A stretch of DNA of 64,000 nucleotides, taken from assembly GCA_943788025.1 (NCBI GenBank), contig CALSOR010000003.1, positions 1 through 64,000 on the forward strand, in the 5' to 3' direction. The notes under the pieces were generated by a model. The model saw nothing but the letters and a program-made list of their open reading frames with translations. It was not told the DNA's origin and searched no databases. The stretch comes from JABAAE01 sp905480545. GTDB lineage: Bacteria > Planctomycetota > Planctomycetia > Pirellulales > Pirellulaceae. The position numbers were made by a program, and so were the translations under genes. Position 1 is the stretch's first letter, and each line of letters begins with the position of its first letter. Below are positions 38,069 to 46,071 of this stretch, in pieces.

Positions 38069-39397
38069 ATGAAGTTAACGTTATATTGGGCAACCAGGTT
38101 AAGTCTGAGTCGCCTCCTTCGCGAGTTTTGTTTCGCCGTTTTTGCCTTCGGGTTTTTGGTGGTACCTGCGAACGGACAGTTTGGTTCGTCGGATAAGCTA
38201 ACTCCAAAAAGTGCGGATGTCTTTGCAAAACTATTGGAGAAAGACTGGAAGGAAAAACCGGAGTGGGCCGAGATGTTGGGAACGCTCCTCAGGGGGCAGT
38301 CGATAGGAGCAAATACAGGTTGGTTCAAGTCCAGCGAATCGCGAATTGGTTGGGATTGGCTGAAACGACGCTTTGACAAGAACGGTGATGATAAAGTCGG
38401 TGCATCTGAAGGCGAATCGTTCAAGAAGGTCTTTGCAGCGATTGATAAGAACGGCGACGGTGGGATTACGAAGATCGACTTCGATTGGGATGACGTTAGC
38501 CATGTAAATCCGCAGAAGCCATCAGAGAAAATTTTTTATTCGTTAGATCGTGATTCTAATGGACGTGTTGACCAAAAAGAGTTGGCTCAACTGTTGAAGG
38601 CACTGGACAACGGAAAAAAAGGCTATTTAACCCCAAATGATTTTAGCGACGCATTTTCGGATTTTGATCGCCCTGCAAAACAAACTCCATCGCAGACCGC
38701 AAGGCGAGTCGATCCGAATGCTATGCTCAATATGTTTTTTAATGGGGAGCTTGGAAACCTCACCGACGGACCTCAGCTGAACGCAGTCGCCCCTGATTTT
38801 GAATTGTCACTATTGAAATCGGACGATTCGATGAAGCTTTCTTCGTTTAAGGGAAACAAGATTGTCGTTCTGAATTTTGGTAGTTTTACGTGAGGCCCCT
38901 TTCGATCTCAGTCTGGGGTCTTCAGTCAAATCGCCGATAAGTACAAAAAAGATGTCGTTTTTTATAACGTGTATATCAAGGAAGCCCATCCAACCGACGG
39001 ATGGCGGATGAGCGGAAATGACGCGGCGGGAATTTCGTTTGCTCAGCCGAAAAATTTCGAGCAGCGATTCGAAGTTGCTGAAAAATGCGCCGCTCGACTG
39101 GATATGAAAACGCCGGTTGTGATCGATTCAATGGATAATCAAACGGCCGAAAATTACGCGGCTTTTCCAGACCGACTTTATATCGTCGATATGGACGGTA
39201 AAGTCGCCTATAAGGGGGGACGCGGTCCTTTTGGATACAAACCTCGCGAGATGGAGCAAACGTTGTTGCTGCTGATGATGGAGGCTCAAGTAAATGCCCG
39301 AGCGTCGCGTGGTAACGGATCAAAGGGGCGGGATGAAGCCACCACCAAGGGAACGGATTCCGGTAAGAAAACGCCAGTCGAATCGAAAAAGAAATAG
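38069..39397 (+). CDS. Secreted EF-hand / iodothyronine deiodinase-like selenoprotein (in-frame UGA = Sec275)
   Basis: Read through one in-frame TGA (38891-38893), this gene encodes 442 residues. A signal peptide (about 1-36) is followed by three EF-hand loops, DKNGDDKVGASE (103-114), DKNGDGGITKID (126-137) and DRDSNGRVDQKE (160-171), with a degenerate fourth at 180-191. A thioredoxin-fold deiodinase domain starts near 235. The segment Val-Leu-Asn-Phe-Gly-Ser-Phe-Thr-[UGA]-Gly-Pro-Phe matches animal deiodinases, whose catalytic selenocysteine sits at exactly this place. Downstream, Tyr-Ile-Lys-Glu-Ala-His-Pro (Glu305, His307), Ser-Met-Asp-Asn and Val-Ala-Tyr-Lys-Gly-Gly-Arg-Gly-Pro-Phe-Gly-Tyr also match. 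ATG 38069, behind GGAG, is preferred to GTG 38012. The substrate need not be an iodothyronine; dehalogenation or peroxide chemistry is possible. The alternative is a nonsense mutation of a Cys/Sec gene. Confidence 0.82.
38904..38920 (+). promoter_or_regulatory. Putative bacterial SECIS hairpin
   Basis: Just after the in-frame TGA, GATCTC pairs with GGGGTC (two G-U wobbles), giving a 6-bp stem around the five-base loop AGTCT. The loop begins 16 bases after the TGA, has G as its second base followed by U, and resembles the GGUCU loop of E. coli fdhF. This fits the general bacterial SECIS pattern for SelB binding. An alternative pairing, GGCCCC (38894-38899) with GGGGTC, exists and leaves a 15-base loop. 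Confidence 0.6.
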
Positions 39398-39415
39398 TCC
39401 TAAAATGTCTGTGGA

Positions 39416-39838
39416 ATGGAGCCTCGCTTGAAAATCCAATTGGAGCTTATTTCGGGACCTTATTTGGTTGCAAGGATTGATTCGGGTGATCGCGATTGGT
39501 TGGGGCGGATTGGCCGTTGCGACAGCGAGCTTGTTTCGGTTACCAAAGCCCGAGACGAGATTTCTTTGGTCGTTGAAGATTCAGAGCAGAACCTAGCTGC
39601 GTTTGCCGGCTTAAGTGAGATCGAACCGGATTGGCGAGCTTTTCGGGTTGTGGGTCCGTTGGCGTTCGATCTTGTTGGAATAATCGCGGATCTGACCAAG
39701 GTATTGGCAGCGGCGGAGATTCCCGTTTTCTGCCTCTCGACTTTTTTGACCGATTACATTCTAGTAAAAGCTCAGCACGTGACGAACGCGACGGAGCAAC
39801 TTCGGAATGCAGACTATAGCGTCATGATTACACCTTAA
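39416..39838 (+). CDS. ACT-domain protein (ACT_7/CASTOR-like)
   Basis: This 140-residue protein is made of two ACT-type halves. The second half (Val-Gly-Pro-Leu-Ala-Phe-Asp-Leu-Val-Gly-Ile-Ile-Ala, then Ile-Pro-Val-Phe-Cys-Leu-Ser-Thr-Phe-Leu-Thr-Asp-Tyr-Ile-Leu-Val) is the signature of the ACT_7 family, amino-acid-binding sensors related to eukaryotic CASTOR proteins. The full length is typical. It starts 18 bases after the selenoprotein gene stop and may be co-transcribed, although no functional link is evident. Confidence 0.85.
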   Translation: MEPRLKIQLELISGPYLVARIDSGDRDWLGRIGRCDSELVSVTKARDEISLVVEDSEQNLAAFAGLSEIEPDWRAFRVVGPLAFDLVGIIADLTKVLAAAEIPVFCLSTFLTDYILVKAQHVTNATEQLRNADYSVMITP

Positions 39839-39880
39839 CGTAGCCCATTTGTTATTCATTTCCTCTAGTAAAAGTTAGTT

Positions 39881-40369
39881 ATGAGCATGCCCCAAATCAC
39901 CATAATTTTTGGATTCACTTTGATCGCAATTGGGCTTACGGCCTATTTTGGAAGTGATTTGAAGTCGAAAGATTCGGACGCTCAGAATGTTTCGGCGGCT
40001 GAGCGGGGCGAGGAAGATAGTTCGAGCAAGAAAAAGCGATCAGCGATTACCGGACTTGCGATTCCGGGGGCGTTTGGTGTTTTGTTGCTTATTTCTGGTG
40101 CCGTTGCGTTGAAAGAGTCTGTACGGAAACATGCGATGCACGTCGCGGTTTTGGTTGGCACTCTGGGTGCTGTGGCCACGATTGGAAAGGGTGGCTTTGA
40201 TCTGTTCAAACTTGTGTCTGGTCAAGATGTGAACGGACGTGCTTTGACATTTGTCTTGCTGATGGCCACGGTTTGTACCGTGTTCGTTGTCTTGTGTATT
40301 AAATCATTTATTAGTGCAAGAAAGCAACGAGAGCTCGAAGAAACAACCGCTTCGCAGGCGAAGGCTTAA
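39881..40369 (+). CDS. Small integral membrane protein of unknown function
   Basis: This 162-residue protein has four hydrophobic helices: about 5-23, 58-77, 86-104 and 120-141. A charged Ser/Glu/Lys loop lies between helices 1 and 2, and the tail is charged. No catalytic motif is visible. The gene follows the ACT-domain gene by 42 bases. I recognise the general architecture as common in planctomycetes but cannot name a family. Confidence 0.7.
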   Translation: MSMPQITIIFGFTLIAIGLTAYFGSDLKSKDSDAQNVSAAERGEEDSSSKKKRSAITGLAIPGAFGVLLLISGAVALKESVRKHAMHVAVLVGTLGAVATIGKGGFDLFKLVSGQDVNGRALTFVLLMATVCTVFVVLCIKSFISARKQRELEETTASQAKA

Positions 40370-40441
40370 GCGACGACGCGGCGTCGTTTGGTCCGCGATT
40401 TTTGTTAATCCAACGTCCTATAGCGAGCATCGACTTCATCG

Positions 40442-40561
40442 ATGTGTTCTGCAGCAATGTGCTCTGCAGCAATGTGCTCTGGAGCAATTTGCTCTGCGGC
40501 AATGTGTTCCGCGGCAATGTGTTCCGCGGCAATGTGTTCCGCGGCAATGTGTTCCGCGGCT
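40442..40561. repeat. 15-bp tandem repeat, eight units
   Basis: Eight head-to-tail units of ATGTGTTCCGCGGCA are present. The last four are identical except for the final base, and the first four have drifted (TCTGCAGCA, TCTGGAGCA, TTTGCTCTGCGGCA). The unit is a multiple of three and can be read as MCSAA on the plus strand or Ala-Ala-Glu-His-Ile on the minus strand. Neither frame has a credible start. It lies between the small membrane gene and the 3' end of the 860-residue leftward gene. Confidence 0.9.
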
Positions 40562-40607
40562 GAGGGATTAGAAACCTGGCAGCCGGTACGCGACCGGAAA
40601 CAGAATG

Positions 40608-43190
40608 CTACTTTTCCAGCTGTTTCAGTAACTTATCGAAGTCCGCTGCGAATTTGGAGCCGGTCCAATTCGGCGGCAGTTCTTTTATGTAGTTCAGAAG
40701 ATCGACGGCGCGTGTAGCCTGGCCGGATTTGGCAAGCAACGTTGCGATATTCAGTTTTGCTTCCAGCCATTGGTCGCTACCAGCCTTTGAGACTGAGACA
40801 ATTTTCCGCCAAGTTAAAATGGCTTGCTTTTGATCTTCGAGATCGTTTGATTTCGACCGTAGTTTCGCTAGTGTTATTTGAAGCTGCTTCGATTTTGGTT
40901 TTGCTTCCATCAAATTGGACAGCAATATTTTGGCCTCACTATCTTGGTTTAGTTCAACTAGGCAGTTGACAAAGAATGTTCCATATTGCGATTTCAAGTG
41001 ATCGTTTTGAGGAAGTTGTCCAACAAGCTGCGCAATTCGCTTTCGCTGGGGCGAATCACTCTGGTTAAAATCCTGCCACAGGCTAGTCAGCAGTAAAGCT
41101 ACCTGATCTTGTTCAAATGAACGGATGAGTGATGCGATGCTGTCATCTTCGTATGGACTTTGATTACCAAGCTTGGTATCGATTCGAATCATGAATCTAG
41201 CGATGTTTGCATCGGTCAAATTAGGCGGATCGATGAAACGTTTCGCAGCTGTGGGCAGTAAACTCTGATCGATTTCCAAAGCATAGGCTGCAAATGCTAT
41301 CGCAAAGCTGTCACGCTTTGACAATCGGGACTCAAATAGTCCTTTTGCCAAAAAGATTTTGTTGAATGACTTCTTGCGTTTTGGCGATAGTAAACTCAGT
41401 TTTTCAAAGCATGTTACAAGCCGAGAGGCGATTCGTCGCAATTGTGACTGAAGCTCCGGTGACAGTTGATTCACCTTATCAGATGATTTTGCGAATTGGT
41501 CAATTAGGAGAAATGATTTTGAATATGAATCAATTGCTTCAAACCAGTTTAAGTCGGCAAAAAGAACTTCACCCAAAAAATAATTGGTTTTGATTGCGGT
41601 GGTGTCGTTTGGCCATCTTTCAAGATGCTCTGATAGGACGTTGACATATTCTTGCTTGCTGAGAGTGTTTTTTCGCACCAATTGCGCAGCGCTGTAAATT
41701 CCTGCGAAATGGAGGACGGCTGAACGCGGCTGGTCTCTGTACCGTTTTGCGACTTCGCGGGACTTTCGAAGTACTTCCGTATGCTCGCCAATTTCTCTAT
41801 GGATCATGACCGATTGGAATTTGAGCTCAAGAGCCAGTTTTCGATCGAGCCCTTTCTCAGCAGCGTCACCTGCTTTTTCAAATTCCCGAATGGAATCGGA
41901 ATACTGTTTCTTCCGATAAAATTCTCGAGCAATTCGAATCATGACTGATTGGCTATTGGTTGTTTCATTCGACGTCGCACCGACCAGTTTGAGATTCGCT
42001 CGGCGTCCCCAGTAAACACCATGGTTCGATTCGATTGAGCGAACGACGCCTTCCATCGTTTTCTGCATGTTTGGTTTGTCTGAGGCGTCTGCCTGGTTGA
42101 AAGAGGCAACCACGAATTCAAGGACCGCAAAGTCAAATTCCGGATGTTCTCGATTTTCAATTTGCCGGCCGGACGAAACGAGTTTTGCGGCGGAAGCAAG
42201 ATCGTTCTCCGCTAGGGCCAGTCGCAATCGTTCGGCCTTGAATTGCAGGCGGACTTCCGGCTCGGCCTCAATAATCGCAATTTGCTGGAAAATCGCTTTA
42301 GCCGTTTTGAAGTCTCCAATAAGTCGATTGCACTTTAACAAGTCAAGTCTCGCAAACCACCATGTGTCGGCGATTCGTTCAATCGCGGGAACAAGCTGCT
42401 CTAAATCTCTTTTAGAAGAGCTGAGAATCGGAATTCGATTTTGTTGATCAGTTTTTTTGTAGAGCAAGCCACGACCAATTTTTGATTTGATTTTGAGATA
42501 TTTAACATTGTTTTGCAGGGATATTAAAGCGGTTTGATCCATCATCCCATCCTTGCGATTTCGTTCTCTTGATGGAATCAACGATTCGATTTTTTTCGCG
42601 CAACTCTCGAGTGTGTTGTCGCATTGTCGAAAGTATTGAAACGCCATTTTTTCACGAGCGGAAGGATTTCCTCCTGCTTCAATTTCTTTTTGCAAGAGCT
42701 CGGCGAAACCCAGCTCGGTGACCGCACGCTGCACATCCACCAAAACCACGTTGGGGTGTCCAGCGTGTTCGAATGAAAACGTGTTCGCTTGATCGATTGC
42801 CGCTTCGACCCTTTCTCGCCGTATCGGAGAGTCTGATTCAAATGCGGAGGCAGTTAACGCCTTCAGCAGCTCGGTTTCCAAAAGGATGAAATTGGGCGAC
42901 GCCTGGTCGGCTGAACCCAAGAGGCGTTTGGCGTGGATTTCAGCAAGGGAGTAAAGTCGCCGTTGCCGGAGCCCGTGAATCAGGGTCAGTTCTGGGGTTT
43001 CGTCAAACTGACCGAAAGCCGCGGAAGTTTCGCATACGGCTAATTGAGCTTGCAGACCAACGTAGATCAACAACGGTAGCACGAATACTCGATAAGGAAT
43101 TGAGTACGGTCGGCAGTTAAATTGCCGATTCGAGTTTTTTACCTTTGGATATCGGCAATCGTTTGATCGCTTTGAGGCCGTTAGTCGCAT
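40608..43190 (-). CDS. Large TPR-like secreted or membrane-anchored helical protein
   Basis: This 860-residue protein has a hydrophobic segment at about residues 34-54 that could be a signal peptide after a long basic leader, so the true start may lie further in. The rest is almost entirely helical with repeated patterns of about 34 residues, for example Tyr-Ser-Asp-Ser-Ile-Arg-Glu-Phe-Glu-Lys-Ala-Gly-Asp and Ala-Lys-Ala-Ile-Phe-Gln-Gln-Ile-Ala. This is consistent with degenerate tetratricopeptide repeats, which mediate protein-protein contacts. No enzyme motif is visible. The stop is 47 bases from the 15-bp tandem repeat. It is probably a periplasmic scaffold; that is inference. Confidence 0.75.
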   Translation of the reverse strand: MRLTASKRSNDCRYPKVKNSNRQFNCRPYSIPYRVFVLPLLIYVGLQAQLAVCETSAAFGQFDETPELTLIHGLRQRRLYSLAEIHAKRLLGSADQASPNFILLETELLKALTASAFESDSPIRRERVEAAIDQANTFSFEHAGHPNVVLVDVQRAVTELGFAELLQKEIEAGGNPSAREKMAFQYFRQCDNTLESCAKKIESLIPSRERNRKDGMMDQTALISLQNNVKYLKIKSKIGRGLLYKKTDQQNRIPILSSSKRDLEQLVPAIERIADTWWFARLDLLKCNRLIGDFKTAKAIFQQIAIIEAEPEVRLQFKAERLRLALAENDLASAAKLVSSGRQIENREHPEFDFAVLEFVVASFNQADASDKPNMQKTMEGVVRSIESNHGVYWGRRANLKLVGATSNETTNSQSVMIRIAREFYRKKQYSDSIREFEKAGDAAEKGLDRKLALELKFQSVMIHREIGEHTEVLRKSREVAKRYRDQPRSAVLHFAGIYSAAQLVRKNTLSKQEYVNVLSEHLERWPNDTTAIKTNYFLGEVLFADLNWFEAIDSYSKSFLLIDQFAKSSDKVNQLSPELQSQLRRIASRLVTCFEKLSLLSPKRKKSFNKIFLAKGLFESRLSKRDSFAIAFAAYALEIDQSLLPTAAKRFIDPPNLTDANIARFMIRIDTKLGNQSPYEDDSIASLIRSFEQDQVALLLTSLWQDFNQSDSPQRKRIAQLVGQLPQNDHLKSQYGTFFVNCLVELNQDSEAKILLSNLMEAKPKSKQLQITLAKLRSKSNDLEDQKQAILTWRKIVSVSKAGSDQWLEAKLNIATLLAKSGQATRAVDLLNYIKELPPNWTGSKFAADFDKLLKQLEK

Positions 43191-43317
43191 TGGTTTCGCA
43201 AGTTGATTTTTGCACGATGTTCACCAAAATGCTCTGCGGAACATTCGGCTTCATCAAGCTGACGTTTCGTCTTTGGACAGCTGATTGTTTGTAAGGTTGC
43301 CCACATGAGTAAAGAAT

Positions 43318-43368
43318 ACCGAACGAGTAGAAACACCGAACGAGTAGAAATACCAAACGAGCAATAAT
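43318..43368. repeat. 17-bp tandem repeat, three units
   Basis: ACCGAACGAGTAGAAAC, ACCGAACGAGTAGAAAT and ACCAAACGAGCAATAAT are adjacent. They lie between the small acidic gene and the TPR-like gene, in the leader of the latter. Confidence 0.75.
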
Positions 43369-43372
43369 ACCG

Positions 43373-43558
43373 TTAGCGTGGTTTGCGGATTTGGTCGCTT
43401 TGGCTGTTGACCAGCCCAGAAAAGTATTTTTCATCAAGCACGACATCTTCGAGCTCCTCGAGTTCGGTGTCGAGTCGAGCAAAGTTTTTTTTGATCCGTT
43501 CCATTCGGCGAATGAGTTCCGGATCGTCGCTCTGGTAAGTCCGAGGTAATTCCGACAT
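43373..43558 (-). CDS. Small acidic helical protein
   Basis: This 61-codon frame encodes a charged, helix-forming peptide (for example Leu-Ile-Arg-Arg-Met-Glu-Arg-Ile-Lys-Lys-Asn-Phe-Ala-Arg-Leu-Asp-Thr-Glu-Leu-Glu-Glu) with a heptad-like pattern. Such amphipathic composition is unlikely by chance. It precedes the TPR-like gene on the same strand. No family is recognised. Confidence 0.45.
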   Translation of the reverse strand: MSELPRTYQSDDPELIRRMERIKKNFARLDTELEELEDVVLDEKYFSGLVNSQSDQIRKPR

Positions 43559-44030
43559 TCTTTTTCAACTGATAATCTGATAAACCAACATTTTCGCTAC
43601 ATTCGTTGCATTAATCAACAACTGCGTCGGTTCCTTTTCAAGATTTTGAACCGTGAAGGAACCAAAAATCGCAATTTCATTAGGGGATTTTTACCCAATT
43701 GACCTACGCGTCGGTACGATTGAACAAATTGGGGAAATCAATGAATCAAATAAGCGAATGAAAATGCCCATAGATTATCGGTGGATTTCACCGCCAGATC
43801 ATTTCTGGAATCAAATAGGATCGTGACAATTCCGTCTAGATGGTTGGTACTCAGGCAAACATTCTGATCAAGCTCCCACCGCCGAAGATGGTCGGTGAGC
43901 TATTTGGTGAACTGCTATTCGCTAAACCATCGGGAATTGCATTTGCCACGTAATTCGAGAGCGGCGGTTTCCAAATGGAATGGAACCCGATTGGGTGAAC
44001 AGGAGTCCTCTGAACTTGTACGATCAAGTT
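43559..44030. other. Intergenic region without recognisable genes
   Basis: These 472 bases separate two leftward genes. A rightward frame at 43895 overlaps the 3' end of the next gene and looks like its shadow. Confidence 0.4.
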
Positions 44031-45827
44031 CTAGAAACCACCAGCTTGTCGTACCTCAGGATCAGCGGTCCCACGATAACCGTTTTTCCCGGGAGATAGG
44101 TTTTGAATTCCGGACGCTTGGCGAATTTGCCGATCAGCCACGAGGTCAATCTTGGGAAGCGTTTTTTTGGTATCGACCAACATCCCCGCCACCAATTGCG
44201 GATCTACCGCGTTGGGATAAGCCGTAATGGCATAGTCCGCGATCGCAATATTGTAGTCACGAACCGAAGTTAGAAACGCAATGCGTTGGTCTCGAACTTC
44301 TTTGTTCAGCATTACGACCACCGAAAGTCGGACTCGTCCGTTTTGATACTCACTGATCGCTTGTTGCAACGCGGTCATGTTTTCATAAACCGATGCAGCT
44401 CGAAGCTGAATCAGGTCACGGACACCAATCAAAGCTTTATCAACATTTAAGATTTTTGACGTGAATCGACCGGTCGCTGCCAATTGATTGGCATTCGTTT
44501 TGTATTTGCCTACCCACGGCAAGTCGGCAAAAACCAGCTCTTGACCTTTGGCAAGTGAGGGTAGGTAAGAGTATATTTTTGAATTCGATTTTGCCATTTC
44601 AAGATTGGCCTCGGCAAGTCGCGCCTCACTAGATCGAATCGCAGCGCGAATAAGTGCCTGCTCAAATCGATTATTCGGTTGAGAAAGTTGCTGGAGAATA
44701 CTCCGTTCTTGAGCCGCAAAATCTGCATCAGCTTGGTTCACAAATCCAGTCCAGTACTCACGCACGATTTGTCTTCGCTGTGAGGTGTTTCGCGCGGTCT
44801 GAACGACATCCGCTAATCCAACACGGTTTTTCTCACCACGGGGATTCGATCGCAAAATTGATTCCGCGAGATTTTTGAGTTTTGGGTCGTATGTGGTGTC
44901 AAGATTTTGCGTTTGAGCTTGCAGCGTTTGTGTTTGACTTGGCTGTCGTACACTGTCTTGGATAGCCATCCCGCGTTCAGGTTGTGTGATGCCTCCGGTG
45001 ACGCCCCGTGGTTGGATGGTTGGGGTGGGATTTACTGCGTCGTTCGCATTCGCATTGCTAGAAATGGATCCATTGGGCACAGAATTAGGTGGATTGTTTG
45101 GGTTGCCGTTGATCGAACTGGTTTGTCGCAGGTTGGAGCCTGTTCCAAATGTGTTTCCCTGGTTGGAGAATGATCCGGACGGTTGGGTCAACTGCATACT
45201 ACTATCCTTCGGTACGCTCAGCTGTTGTGCATCGGTCGCTGGCGTATTCGAAACAGCGTTTTTTGAAACAGGGGTTGTCGGAGAAAAAACTGGCGATCGT
45301 GTCACGGCCGGTTGCCCCGGATTGATTTGTGTTGAATTCGGTTGACCCGTCGACGGCAAGATCGACGATGGTGGCGTACTAGAGTTCGTTTGTTTTGGTG
45401 AGTTTTTGAGAAATGCTCCGGACGGAGTATTGCTCTCCGTTGTGGTACTGGTTTTCGTACGCAACGGGGATGTAGCACTCGGATTCACGGGGTTAAATCC
45501 GGCCGACTCACTGATTGATTGTTTCGCCGGGTTGGCAGTTTGTGCCTGATTAGAATTCCGAATAGGCGAAAACGGTTGGGTTGGTGGCGGCACAAACGAG
45601 TTGGCTGAAGGGGATTGGGCTACCGGCGATTGTGTTGCTTGTTGAGAGGGTGTCTTGAGAGCTGACCGGAAATGGGGGATTCGAGATGCGGGGAGTTCCG
45701 GTTTCTGATCGCTTTCGATGAGTGGCGAACTGGAATCCTGAGCGGCATTTGCTTGTTTGACGGACGGATTCTGCGTCTGTCCTGTGGTTTGAAAACTAGC
45801 AATCAGCAACAAAAGTGAAAGATGCAT
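44031..45827 (-). CDS. Secreted Ser/Thr/Asn/Gln/Pro-rich protein with helical C-terminal domain
   Basis: This 598-residue protein has a signal peptide (about 1-17). About 280 residues of low-complexity, Ser/Thr/Asn/Pro/Gln-rich sequence follow, and the chain is predominantly alpha-helical from about 310 to 570. The helical part has long amphipathic stretches (Glu-Ala-Arg-Leu-Ala-Glu-Ala-Asn-Leu-Glu-Met-Ala-Lys; Ala-Phe-Leu-Thr-Ser-Val-Arg-Asp-Tyr-Asn-Ile-Ala-Ile-Ala-Asp-Tyr-Ala) that resemble the coiled-coil hairpins of TolC-type outer-membrane efflux proteins. The beta-barrel part is not recognisable. It may be a TolC-like or envelope structural protein. Confidence 0.7.
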   Translation of the reverse strand: MHLSLLLLIASFQTTGQTQNPSVKQANAAQDSSSPLIESDQKPELPASRIPHFRSALKTPSQQATQSPVAQSPSANSFVPPPTQPFSPIRNSNQAQTANPAKQSISESAGFNPVNPSATSPLRTKTSTTTESNTPSGAFLKNSPKQTNSSTPPSSILPSTGQPNSTQINPGQPAVTRSPVFSPTTPVSKNAVSNTPATDAQQLSVPKDSSMQLTQPSGSFSNQGNTFGTGSNLRQTSSINGNPNNPPNSVPNGSISSNANANDAVNPTPTIQPRGVTGGITQPERGMAIQDSVRQPSQTQTLQAQTQNLDTTYDPKLKNLAESILRSNPRGEKNRVGLADVVQTARNTSQRRQIVREYWTGFVNQADADFAAQERSILQQLSQPNNRFEQALIRAAIRSSEARLAEANLEMAKSNSKIYSYLPSLAKGQELVFADLPWVGKYKTNANQLAATGRFTSKILNVDKALIGVRDLIQLRAASVYENMTALQQAISEYQNGRVRLSVVVMLNKEVRDQRIAFLTSVRDYNIAIADYAITAYPNAVDPQLVAGMLVDTKKTLPKIDLVADRQIRQASGIQNLSPGKNGYRGTADPEVRQAGGF

Positions 45828-46071
45828 CCGTGCATTCCTATTTTGATCTTTGAATTATAGTAGCTTCGGCGCGAGTGTGGTCAACTTCGCTTGGAACCCC
45901 GTGGGTTTAGTCGGAAAACGAAACCTAATCTCACGGTTAACTATCAGTGTTCAGAATCCAAAGAATCCGTCAATTGTAATTTTGGAAACTGTCGATAGTT
46001 TTTGTAAACGACGTGGGTTAAACCCAAACTGAAATTGGGTTCGTAAATGTCGCGTGAACATCGTCGTGGCA

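Noticed and set aside
38891..38893. TGA as an ordinary stop followed by a separate downstream gene
   Set aside because: The downstream frame starts mid-domain without a signal or ribosome-binding site, and the residues flanking the TGA are the catalytic segment of the deiodinase family.
40442..40561. CRISPR array
   Set aside because: Units are contiguous 15-mers without spacers and no cas gene is near.
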